This document shows, one piece after another, positions 7,438 through 14,494 of a DNA stretch of 20,990 nt. The translations under genes were made by a program, and so were the position numbers. The stretch's first letter is position 1. Each line of letters opens with the position of its first letter. Under the pieces are notes generated by a model that saw only the letters and a list, made by a program, of their open reading frames with translations, searched no databases and was not told the DNA's origin. Origin of the DNA: Bacillota bacterium (GTDB lineage: Bacteria; Bacillota; Clostridia; Christensenellales; Aristaeellaceae); contig JAEZQK010000026.1 of assembly GCA_023413135.1 (NCBI GenBank), positions 1-20,990 on the forward strand, in the 5' to 3' direction.

Positions 7438-7466
7438 AAGGGCTGCCGGATGGCAGCCCTTCTTTT
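7438..7466 (+). terminator. Rho-independent terminator of the sigma/membrane-protein operon
   Basis: AAGGGCTGCC (7438-7447) and GGCAGCCCTT (7452-7461) form a 10-bp perfect stem with a GGAT loop, followed by CTTTT. It lies 15 bases after the stop codon. Confidence 0.92.
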
Positions 7467-7675
7467 GGTTCCATGGAGAACATCGGAGCTTCGAACGCTG
7501 CGAAGCGAAGAAGGCATCCTATGGGTGGAATGGGCCAAGAAAAAGGCGGATTGGCATGATCCCGCCGTCGCCCTAAGCCGTCGCGTGTTAGAATAATCTT
7601 AAGCAATATGCAATTCTTTCCATTTGAACGGCGTTTATTCTATATGCCTGAGGTAACCTTTTGGGGGAGGAACAT

Positions 7676-9346
7676 ATGCGAAAAATTTGGATGGCCATTT
7701 TCTGCTTTGTGCTGATGCTGTTCTTCACAGAGGCATATGCCACTCAAGAAACCGGGATGCAGACGGCGCTGCTTCAAAGCCAATGGAGCGGCTGCACGCT
7801 GCTTACAGAGAGCCGCGATGGAGATCTTTGCGCGGGGATTGCGGTGGATCCTGCGACCGGCAGGAAGAGTTTTGTCATTGCCCAAAGAAAAGATGGCGTA
7901 TTTACCGTCACGGCGTGCTACGAAAATGCCATTCCGCATGAATGGGATACAAACAGCATGCAGGTGGAAGTCCATGACACCGGCGAGCAATACCTCCGCC
8001 CAAACGCAGTCCTGTCCGCCTGGAGCGCGGAGAGCGAAATCAAGCAATATGCCCGGTTTGTACAAAGCGAAGAGGGCAACTGGACATTGTCCATTATGCA
8101 GGGTGACTTTGAGGGCGGCACCTATTTCATCTCAAATAACCCCAATGACGATACGATGACGCTGAGCAAGCATAGTGAAAACCGGGCGACGATTGTCACC
8201 GCCGGCACTTTTGATACAACTCAGCAAGGCTTCTCCTTCCACCAAATGCTTGGGATCGCAAAAAATGAGATCGAAAAGGATAAAGCCCAACAGATTGCCC
8301 TTATTACCCAGCGTCTCACGGAAGCCTTTCCCGATGAATCGTGGGCGGATGCCAGGGTGGTCGCATGGGATATGTGGGATGCGGAAGACAAGGCGGCTTC
8401 GCTTGCTGTTGTTGACCGGATGCAGTTAAGAACAGTTTATGTCATAGACCGCTTTGATGAGGAGAAGCGGAACTACCGGACAGACAGCCTGATCCCGTTT
8501 TCTGCCGACCCGGATTCTTTGCGCGTATCCATACCGTACTATTTCATGGAACCGCAAGCTTCACATCCGACATACCTGACCTATATACTGGAGGATATGG
8601 AGTACAGTATTGCGCTTGTGCGCGACGAGCAAAACCAGTGCATGGTCGAATCGCTTGGCATCTTTCAAAACGAAGATAATACCTATTGGACTATCACATT
8701 CCAAGAGGATCATATGGAGATTCGTCCTGCCACATATACACGCAACGGGTATCTGTATGGCAGTTACGAACGTTATCCATTGTCTCCCTCCATCCAGGCC
8801 TTTGACACAAGCTTGGCAGCAAGTGTCATCCGGAAAGCCTGTTCCGATTACCTTGCCGGCTCGGCGCCCAGTATCCCCGACTCGAGCGATGCTTACCGCA
8901 TTCCCCAGCCCTGCGATGCCAAGCTGAAAGCGGGGGTCTATGACGTTTACTCCGGCCCGGGAAAGGAGTACTTTCGCGAAGCGGACGGCAAGGCGCGCGT
9001 AAGCACAAAGGACTGGGTGCAAGTATTCGGGCGTGATGGCGACTGGGTGCTGATCCAATACCGCGTGAAAGACAGCCTTCTTCGATTTGGATACATCCAT
9101 CAAAGTGCCTTTTCGGATATCGGCGAAGTGCCCGTGCTGCACTTTGAGGCTGTGGCGGTCCGGCAGGATAACCAGTTTGTCACCAGCAATCCGCTGGGCA
9201 AAGGCGGGGATATTCCGCTAACCGGGCAGGATTATCCGACCACACGCCTATGCACCATGGGCGATATATGGATGTATGTGGAGCTGACCCTGCCCAACGG
9301 AGAGCCGGCCCGGATGTTTGCCGAAATCACGTCATCCCATGGGTGA
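7676..9346 (+). CDS. Secreted protein with a C-terminal bacterial SH3-like domain
   Basis: A 556-residue protein starting at ATG 7676, since GGGGGAGG ends five bases upstream and an earlier TTG at 7661 would lie in front of that site. Residues 1-22 form a signal peptide (WMAIFCFVLMLFFTEAYA). The central 380 residues match no family I know; they are rich in aromatic and acidic residues and probably form beta structure. About residues 412-480 look like an SH3b domain: GVYDVYSGPGKEYFRE, then WVQVFGRDGDWVLIQYRV and FGYIHQSAF. In this family such modules bind the cell wall or ligands. It follows the second sigma operon but has a terminator in front, so it is a separate unit and perhaps a regulon member. 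Its stop lies 7 bases from the end of the convergent nrdJ gene, with no terminator between. Confidence 0.78.
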   Translation: MRKIWMAIFCFVLMLFFTEAYATQETGMQTALLQSQWSGCTLLTESRDGDLCAGIAVDPATGRKSFVIAQRKDGVFTVTACYENAIPHEWDTNSMQVEVHDTGEQYLRPNAVLSAWSAESEIKQYARFVQSEEGNWTLSIMQGDFEGGTYFISNNPNDDTMTLSKHSENRATIVTAGTFDTTQQGFSFHQMLGIAKNEIEKDKAQQIALITQRLTEAFPDESWADARVVAWDMWDAEDKAASLAVVDRMQLRTVYVIDRFDEEKRNYRTDSLIPFSADPDSLRVSIPYYFMEPQASHPTYLTYILEDMEYSIALVRDEQNQCMVESLGIFQNEDNTYWTITFQEDHMEIRPATYTRNGYLYGSYERYPLSPSIQAFDTSLAASVIRKACSDYLAGSAPSIPDSSDAYRIPQPCDAKLKAGVYDVYSGPGKEYFREADGKARVSTKDWVQVFGRDGDWVLIQYRVKDSLLRFGYIHQSAFSDIGEVPVLHFEAVAVRQDNQFVTSNPLGKGGDIPLTGQDYPTTRLCTMGDIWMYVELTLPNGEPARMFAEITSSHG

Positions 9347-9353
9347 GGCTGGT

Positions 9354-11594
9354 TTACCGGATGGGGCAAGCGCCATTCACGCAGTCGTCATCCTCCGCAT
9401 CGGACGATATGCCGATGTTCTCATATGCCATGAGCAGCGCCGGATCAAACGGCGTAAATCCGGCACGCAGCGCTTCGTACTGCTCTTTGGTGACGGTCTC
9501 ATACGGTGCAAGCTGATATGTGCCGCCGTCGTACGCCAGGAAGGAAACGCCCACAAAGGAATCCCATACCTTAATAATCGCGGCTTCGACATCCGGCCAT
9601 TCCTCCGGCTTCACCGTGATGGTATTGCTGGAATTATGCTGCGTGTAGTGTTTTTGGAACTGGATATAGCGGTCAAGCTGCGTCAGCGCCGGCACGTCCC
9701 CCTTGGTCACCTTCGCGCCGGAAGCAACCGGGAAGTCGATCACCAGCGTACGCGCGTTTTCGATGGTGTTGCCGGGGGTCCCGACTTCTGGATGCACCTT
9801 CCAGCCAAGTGCCAGCGCAGTTTTCGCCAGCGCGTCGTCGGAGGAGATGCGGATGCGCCTTAAAAAGTATGGCGCGTGTGCATTGTGCAGCCCCGCCGAG
9901 ACGCCGCCCGCAACCAAAGAGAGCGTGCCCTCCGGCTTGATCGTGGTCGTAAGCAGCGGAGACGGGATGCGCAACTCATGGGCGTATTTTTCGGCCGCCT
10001 GGCGCGCCGCGATGGAGAGCGTTTCCAGCGCGCCGCTCTGTTCGGCCTCGCTCATGCCGGCAAAGGCATCCTGAACGCCTGTCAGGCTGCATCCGGTCAG
10101 CCGGTCGCGCTTGTGCTTTTCATTCCACTCGTTCAGCTCCAGATCGATCAGCGTCATCCTAAGGCCTGCCCTGGCCGAGAGTGCCTGCGCGCGGGAGGCG
10201 GCATTCAGGTCCAGGCCGCCTTCACCGCGGAAGGCACACAGGTTGACGGTGGTCAGGTTGCACTGCTGCTTGGAGTCCAGCAGGATTTCCCCACAGGGAT
10301 TCACACCCTGCATGTTATCGCGGCGCTTCCGGGCGGCCTCCATGTTGATGAACCCCGGTTCGCCGTCCAATTGGATCATCAGGAAGATCAGATGCAGCAT
10401 GTCCGGCGAGGGCTTCCCTTCAAGCGCCAGGGAATTGTTGGACAGCCTTCTGTGGGTGATGCCGGTGCGGCCAAAGTGGAAGGGCGACGAACCGTTCACC
10501 CCGGCGTCGTAGGACTTGACGGAAAGATCGTCAAACCACGCAGGCGGGGTGATGCCCATCTTTTGAAGCTGGCTGCGGACCTCCTCGTGCTGCTTATAGT
10601 GATGCTCAGACCAAAAGCCGTTGATGCCATACTTGGCAAACAAGCACTCCATATCCGTGGGATCGAACAAAAAGATCTCCGCTGTGCGCCGGACGCCGCC
10701 AGATACCACATTGTTGCCGATAAGGTTCCCGATGTCCAGTATGTGGATGGGGCGCACGCGCCCGTATCCGCGCTCATCCGCTTCGATGGGGGCAAGGCTG
10801 GAATCAATCTTGTTTTTCAGCACGGCGTCAATCCCGGCAAACATTTCACGCAACGGTTCCGGCCCGGACGCGGTGCCGCCGAATGTTTTCAGCCGTTCGC
10901 CCTTGGGGCGGACCGAGTTGAAGGATATCTTGACCGTATGCACATGCTCAAACCTTACATCCGTAAGCAGCAGAAGGTAGTGCTTCAACGCGTCCCGCCA
11001 TCCCTCCTTGCTGTCCCCCACGTAGATCTTGGCAAACCCGTTTTCCAGGTGGCGCACGTCGGTGTTCTCAAGGCGGTAGTCCAAGGGAACCGGGTTGTAC
11101 TCCGACAGAATCAGCCGGGTGCTCGTACGGATGGGTGCAAGCTTTGCAGCCATATCGGGCGTGCACTTGAATCCCACGCCGCTGCCCAGCATCAGAAGAT
11201 AAAATAATTCGCAAAGATCATCCCATTTTTCGATGTTGGTAAAGCTGCAATTGAAGTTAGCCATGGGATAGGATTCCGAAACCTTCGTGCCGCCAACCCA
11301 CAGCGTACGGCCGGAGGGAAACTGCCTGAGGTTAAAAATATTGTCGAAGAGGGCTTGCGCTTCCTCCTTCAGCCATTCATGGGGAACAGGCAGGCCGATT
11401 TTTTCGCGATGCTTAATGTCCAGGCCGACGTTGTATTTGACGGCGCGGGCGACCGTCTCCTTCCACGTCTCCCGCCGTGCCTGATCGATTAGAAACCGGG
11501 CATAGGTGCGGTAGAAAGTAAATAGACCCAGGGGCGTCATGGTATCCGGGTGGTCGGGATATTTTTTCAGGAATTCGTTTGTCAGCAAGTTCAT
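9354..11594 (-). CDS. nrdJ: Adenosylcobalamin-dependent ribonucleoside-triphosphate reductase (class II, monomeric RTPR type)
   Basis: A 746-residue protein starting at ATG 11594, supported by GGAGGAG 5 bases upstream; the ATG at 11609 lies in front of that site. It reduces ribonucleotides to deoxyribonucleotides in the cytosol, using coenzyme B12 to make the thiyl radical. All key residues of the Lactobacillus leichmannii enzyme have counterparts: Cys116 in NCSFTN and Cys445 in QQCNL form the redox pair. Cys434 in NPCGEILL is the radical cysteine, followed by Glu436. The C-terminal pair Cys738/Cys743 (CVNGACPIR) shuttles electrons. The spacing (434-445 and 738-743) equals that of the reference enzyme. 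The length is close to its 739 residues. No B12 riboswitch is seen upstream, but two NrdR-box-like sites are. It works without oxygen and also tolerates it. Confidence 0.97.
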   Translation of the reverse strand: MNLLTNEFLKKYPDHPDTMTPLGLFTFYRTYARFLIDQARRETWKETVARAVKYNVGLDIKHREKIGLPVPHEWLKEEAQALFDNIFNLRQFPSGRTLWVGGTKVSESYPMANFNCSFTNIEKWDDLCELFYLLMLGSGVGFKCTPDMAAKLAPIRTSTRLILSEYNPVPLDYRLENTDVRHLENGFAKIYVGDSKEGWRDALKHYLLLLTDVRFEHVHTVKISFNSVRPKGERLKTFGGTASGPEPLREMFAGIDAVLKNKIDSSLAPIEADERGYGRVRPIHILDIGNLIGNNVVSGGVRRTAEIFLFDPTDMECLFAKYGINGFWSEHHYKQHEEVRSQLQKMGITPPAWFDDLSVKSYDAGVNGSSPFHFGRTGITHRRLSNNSLALEGKPSPDMLHLIFLMIQLDGEPGFINMEAARKRRDNMQGVNPCGEILLDSKQQCNLTTVNLCAFRGEGGLDLNAASRAQALSARAGLRMTLIDLELNEWNEKHKRDRLTGCSLTGVQDAFAGMSEAEQSGALETLSIAARQAAEKYAHELRIPSPLLTTTIKPEGTLSLVAGGVSAGLHNAHAPYFLRRIRISSDDALAKTALALGWKVHPEVGTPGNTIENARTLVIDFPVASGAKVTKGDVPALTQLDRYIQFQKHYTQHNSSNTITVKPEEWPDVEAAIIKVWDSFVGVSFLAYDGGTYQLAPYETVTKEQYEALRAGFTPFDPALLMAYENIGISSDAEDDDCVNGACPIR

Positions 11595-11651
11595 TTGTGT
11601 CTCCTCCATCCGTGGCGGCGGAGTGAAAATCCCCGTCTTTCAAGGTTTAAA

Positions 11652-11699
11652 ATAGCATATATTGTGTATGCATACGACACCTACCACAATATATATTAT
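11652..11699 (-). promoter_or_regulatory. Tandem NrdR boxes upstream of nrdJ
   Basis: Two 16-base sites, 11652-11667 (ATAGCATATATTGTGT) and 11684-11699 (CCACAATATATATTAT), each match 13 of 16 positions of the NrdR consensus ACACWATATATWGTGT by eye. Their centres are 32 bases apart, about three helical turns, the spacing typical for NrdR pairs. NrdR is the ATP/dATP-sensing repressor of ribonucleotide reductase genes. A perfect palindrome GTATGCATAC (11666-11675) lies at the inner edge of the first box. The sites lie 58-105 bases before the nrdJ start. Confidence 0.8.
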
Positions 11700-11787
11700 T
11701 CTAGGCCTAATTGCCGCGCCTGTCAATGTCGGCATAAATGACAAAAATGGCGAAAAGAAATGGGAAGCGGTATATCGAAAGGAAAAC

Positions 11788-11822
11788 TTGACAATAGTCC
11801 TATATAGTATTATCCTATATAG
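11788..11822 (+). promoter_or_regulatory. Promoter and probable operator of the marR operon
   Basis: TTGACA (11788-11793) is a perfect -35. A 17-base spacer leads to TATCCT (11811-11816) as the likely -10. A 10-base direct repeat TCCTATATAG occurs at 11798-11807 and 11813-11822, 15 bases apart, each containing the palindrome CTATATAG. The repeat covers the spacer and -10, which fits autorepression by the MarR-type product. The ribosome binding site AGGAGGT follows at 11824-11830. Confidence 0.7.
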
Positions 11823-11864
11823 CAGGAGGTGGTATGACTGGTCTCAAAATCCAACGGAGGTTTC

Positions 11865-12284
11865 CTGATCAGCAAAATCAAGCAGATACAAGGCCGTGTA
11901 TTTGAGAAATTGCTTGCGGAGTACGGCATTGATCAATTTAATGGCGCGCAGGGGCGGATTCTGTTTGTTTTATGGGATGATGACGACATCCCCATCAGTG
12001 AGCTATCAGACAAGACCGGGCTTGCCAAGACCACGCTTACCGGCATGCTGGACAGGCTGGAATCGTCCGGCCATGTTCAGCGGGTTTTTGACCCGCATGA
12101 CCGCAGGAAGGTCAATATCAGGCTCACCGAGGCTGCAAGAAACCTGAAAGGCCGCTATGACGATGTATCCATGCGCATGAATGAGATTTTCTACGAAGGC
12201 TTTACCGATGAGGAGATCACCCTTTTTGAAAAGGGGCTTGTACGGATACTTGACAATCTCACAGGAAAGGAAGTATTAAAATGA
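11865..12284 (+). CDS. MarR-family transcriptional regulator, apparently frameshifted near its start
   Basis: The product carries the MarR winged helix: ISELSDKTGLAKTTLTGMLD (recognition region), then the wing with VFDPHDRRKVNIRLTE. MarR dimers usually repress their own operon and respond to small ligands or oxidants. The start is odd. The strong site AGGAGGT (11824-11830) leads to ATG 11834, but that frame ends at 11903-11905 after 23 codons. The MarR frame is open upstream to at least CTG 11865, reading ISKIKQIQGRVFEKLLAEYG. Dropping one C from TTTCCTGATC (11861-11870) would join MTGLKIQRRF to LISKIKQIQ as one natural protein. So a one-base insertion, a sequencing error or an unusual CTG/TTG (11910) start is present. 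The stop overlaps the next gene as ATGA. Confidence 0.85.
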   Translation: MISKIKQIQGRVFEKLLAEYGIDQFNGAQGRILFVLWDDDDIPISELSDKTGLAKTTLTGMLDRLESSGHVQRVFDPHDRRKVNIRLTEAARNLKGRYDDVSMRMNEIFYEGFTDEEITLFEKGLVRILDNLTGKEVLK

Positions 12285-12706
12285 ATGATACGATAAAAGC
12301 CGAAATCCGCAAGTTGCGCGAAAACAGCAAGATTGCCTGCGTCGCTTCGGTCAACGGGGATGGCTATCCGCAAATCAAGGCTATGCTTGTTTTGGAGCAT
12401 GACAGCATGAAGACGCATTATTTTTCGACCAATCTCAGCTCCCGGCGAGCCCAGCAGTTTTTGAAAAACCCCAAGGCATCGGTCTATTACTGCAAGGAGG
12501 ACCAGTTCAAGGGCGCCCTGTTCACAGGGGAGATGGAGGTCTGTACAGACCATGAAACCAAGGCATTTCTGTGGCGGGAGGGGTTTGAAATATACTATCC
12601 CAAGGGGGTAGACGATGAAGACTACTGCGTGCTCAGGTTTACGGCGGATACGGTGAACTACTACCACGGATTGAGCAATGCGACTATTTCTGTGAAGGAG
12701 CTTTGA
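12281..12706 (+). CDS. Pyridoxamine 5'-phosphate oxidase-fold protein
   Basis: A 141-residue protein with the split-barrel FMN-binding pattern of the PNPOx-like/general-stress-protein-26 group. The strand CVASVNGDGYPQIKAMLVL near the N terminus is followed by HYFSTNLSSRRAQQFLKNPK, where the SxR segment usually contacts the FMN phosphate, and by a central strand KASVYYC. Members bind flavin or F420-like cofactors in the cytosol, and many have unknown substrates, so enzymatic PNP oxidase activity should not be assumed. It is the second gene of the MarR operon, overlapping marR by ATGA and lying one base before the flavin reductase-like gene, so the three are surely co-transcribed. Context suggests a flavin-linked detoxification or redox task controlled by the MarR protein. 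Confidence 0.88.
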   Translation: MNDTIKAEIRKLRENSKIACVASVNGDGYPQIKAMLVLEHDSMKTHYFSTNLSSRRAQQFLKNPKASVYYCKEDQFKGALFTGEMEVCTDHETKAFLWREGFEIYYPKGVDDEDYCVLRFTADTVNYYHGLSNATISVKEL

Positions 12707-12707
12707 T

Positions 12708-13259
12708 ATGGAACCCATTACAAAGGATACGGCCTGTTTTTTTACCCAGCAGTTGTTTTTGATCGGAACATATAATGAGGACGGCAGCGCAAACTTTGCG
12801 CCCATCTCATGGATCAGCTTTACGTGGGGGCCGCCGTGCTGCCTTGTTATCAGTGTAAACGGCATCACACGAAAAAAGCAGACTACTATGAATGTTGAGC
12901 GGACGGGAATCCTTTCGGCAACGATCGTCACGCCGGATCTGCTGCCTTTTGCCGAGCAGCACAACCGCGCCACACAGCGGGACGGAGTCTCTATTCCGCA
13001 GGAAATTGTAAGCGGCAATGTTCTGAATGTGCCGCTTCTAAAAGGGGCCAAATGGTCGTATGAATGTGAAGTGATTCAAACGGTGCATATTGGCGGATGC
13101 GATACCCATTTTGCCGCCTTCAAACATGTGAATGTCCGGGAGGATATACAAAAGCTTGATTTCATTGACTTGCGGGAGATCAATCCGGTCATATACTCGC
13201 CAAACAACTATTTCACGGTCGGCGAGCATATCGGAAAAATTGGCGATTATGCAAAATGA
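12708..13259 (+). CDS. Flavin reductase-like FMN-binding protein
   Basis: A 183-residue protein with the flavin reductase-like split barrel. The N-terminal strands read LFLIGTYNEDGSANFAPISW and then CCLVISVNGITRKKQTTMNV, where this family binds FMN. A later segment reads FTVGEHIGKIGDY at the C terminus. Proteins of this family reduce flavins with NAD(P)H or act as FMN-binding oxidoreductases of unknown substrate. AAGGAG (12695-12700) stands 7 bases before the ATG. It is the last gene of the MarR operon and is followed by a hairpin. Together with the preceding PNPOx-fold protein it makes a flavin-dependent pair. The physiological substrate cannot be read from the sequence. Confidence 0.88.
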   Translation: MEPITKDTACFFTQQLFLIGTYNEDGSANFAPISWISFTWGPPCCLVISVNGITRKKQTTMNVERTGILSATIVTPDLLPFAEQHNRATQRDGVSIPQEIVSGNVLNVPLLKGAKWSYECEVIQTVHIGGCDTHFAAFKHVNVREDIQKLDFIDLREINPVIYSPNNYFTVGEHIGKIGDYAK

Positions 13260-13261
13260 AG

Positions 13262-13292
13262 ACAGATCCGTCTCGAAAGAGGCGGATTCTGT
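13262..13292. terminator. Bidirectional hairpin between convergent genes
   Basis: ACAG-ATCCGTCTC (13262-13274) pairs with GAGGCGGAT-T-CTGT (13279-13292) around a GAAA loop, with one G-T pair and one bulged T. T-rich sequence is weak on both sides. The core closely resembles the tRNA-cluster terminator at 131-150. Confidence 0.7.
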
Positions 13293-13306
13293 TTATGCAA
13301 TGGCAT

Positions 13307-14278
13307 TCAATACAGGTGTATCCCCTTGATAAACCGCATGACCATGATTGTGCTGTCAATGGTCCTGCCATGCTTTCCTCTCCACGAATTGGACAGCGGC
13401 ATATTGTGCAGATCGTATCTCTTGGGCAGCTCCCACAAGCCATCCGCATTCCGCTGTTCCATGACCCAATCCATATATTTCCCCTTGTACTTTTCAAAGC
13501 CCTTGAACCGGGAAACAATACCCAGTGCCCGCAGCCAATGGCAAAAATCCCGGCTGTCTGTGCTTTGGGTATGCATCGGAGGGCAGTCCTTTAATTTGCA
13601 ATTATATACATAGTACATCTGCTCCGCTTCATTCATGCAGTGGTCCACCAATGCCTGGCTAGCGTCATCAGGCAGAAGGCCGTCTGCTTTCGATCCCAAT
13701 AAAATCAGATTGTAATACCCATAGGCCGGAATGGTGCGGCTCGTTTTAAACCCGAAATGTTCGCACTGGGCAATATGTTCCGCCTCCCTGTTATACGTGC
13801 CCGCGGCAAATGCCGTGGCGGCAAAGCCTGCCCATTGCTTCCGCTGCTTTAACAGCACGGCGTTGTTTTCATCTATCAGGGACAGCATGGCTGCGCTTAC
13901 AAGCGGCACAAACATCTCCGGCCACCAACGGATGTTATCCTGCTTTTCATGCTGGTCCCAATTCTCATTCCCATGAAGAACGTTTTGTAAATACCCGGCG
14001 GCCTTTTGCAGGCAGGGATGATCCTTATCAAGCCCCAGGGATAGGCAGCGCTTTATCATGACTTCGCTGTATCCATGGAAGGGGGGCCAGAAGCCCCTGC
14101 TATTTTGATTTTCGGCAATGCCTTTTACCATGGGATGATCGCATACCCGCATATAGGCATTTTGAAGCGCTATGCCGGACGGGTCCAGAAGCTTGAATTC
14201 CTTCAGCAGGATGAATTCAGGAATGGGGTCCGGCTTCCTGTCAAGCAGCCTGTCGGCTATCTTCATGAGTTCGTCCAT
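13307..14278 (-). CDS. Protein of unknown function, alpha-toroid/prenyltransferase-repeat-like
   Basis: A 323-residue protein if started at ATG 14278, where AAGGAAAGGG lies five bases upstream; ATG 14299 would add seven residues. No signal peptide or membrane helix is seen. Repeated helical units with Trp and Gly turns, such as NSRGFWPPFHGYSEVMIKR and then RNADGLWELPKRYDLHNM, recall the repeats of terpenoid cyclase/prenyltransferase toroids. The aspartate-rich DxDD or DxDTAE cyclase motifs are absent, so an enzymatic role is not supported. Other features are several conserved-looking Trp residues in the middle (DNIRWWPEMFVPLV) and a Cys-rich stretch YNCKLKDCPPMHTQSTDSRD. It is transcribed toward the MarR operon and shares its end hairpin. 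Function unknown. Confidence 0.75.
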   Translation of the reverse strand: MDELMKIADRLLDRKPDPIPEFILLKEFKLLDPSGIALQNAYMRVCDHPMVKGIAENQNSRGFWPPFHGYSEVMIKRCLSLGLDKDHPCLQKAAGYLQNVLHGNENWDQHEKQDNIRWWPEMFVPLVSAAMLSLIDENNAVLLKQRKQWAGFAATAFAAGTYNREAEHIAQCEHFGFKTSRTIPAYGYYNLILLGSKADGLLPDDASQALVDHCMNEAEQMYYVYNCKLKDCPPMHTQSTDSRDFCHWLRALGIVSRFKGFEKYKGKYMDWVMEQRNADGLWELPKRYDLHNMPLSNSWRGKHGRTIDSTIMVMRFIKGIHLY

Positions 14279-14323
14279 GGTTTCCCTTTCCTTTCCCATG
14301 GTTGCGCGCCATGCAAAGCCGCA

Positions 14324-14494
14324 GTGAGGTTGATTTTCAAAGACATCATCCGCAGTGACCACATTGTATCAAACATTGTGCGGGAAGGCTATACTTTGCC
14401 TGATGCAGAATGTATAATTCATCTGTTTGCCGAATTTATAAAGCGGTTACCATTATCCGAAGCGGAATTGAGAAAACAACAGGAATCGAGGTAG
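14324..14494 (+). CDS. Possible small ORF coupled to the aldo/keto reductase
   Basis: From GTG 14324 (or TTG 14330) the frame gives a 56- or 54-residue peptide. It reads SDHIVSNIVREGYTLPDAE, then CIIHLFAEFIKRLPLSEAE, an amphipathic, protein-like sequence, and ends in TAG directly before the ATG of the next gene. The tight junction suggests translational coupling. No good ribosome binding site is visible, and only about 45 bases separate it from the divergent gene. It could instead be the leftover C terminus of a lost gene. I do not recognise a family. Confidence 0.35.
   Translation: MRLIFKDIIRSDHIVSNIVREGYTLPDAECIIHLFAEFIKRLPLSEAELRKQQESR

Noticed and set aside
9876..11207. A long plus-strand frame of 443 codons.
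   Set aside because: It lies antisense inside nrdJ, whose protein has every catalytic residue; the antisense frame is a by-product of GC-rich codon use.
11595..11787. Possible cobalamin riboswitch in front of the B12-dependent reductase.
   Set aside because: No B12-box-like segment or multi-stem layout could be found; the NrdR-like boxes explain regulation better.
12191..13051. A minus-strand frame of 286 codons across the flavin operon.
   Set aside because: It is antisense to two clear flavin-binding proteins and has no domain signature of its own.
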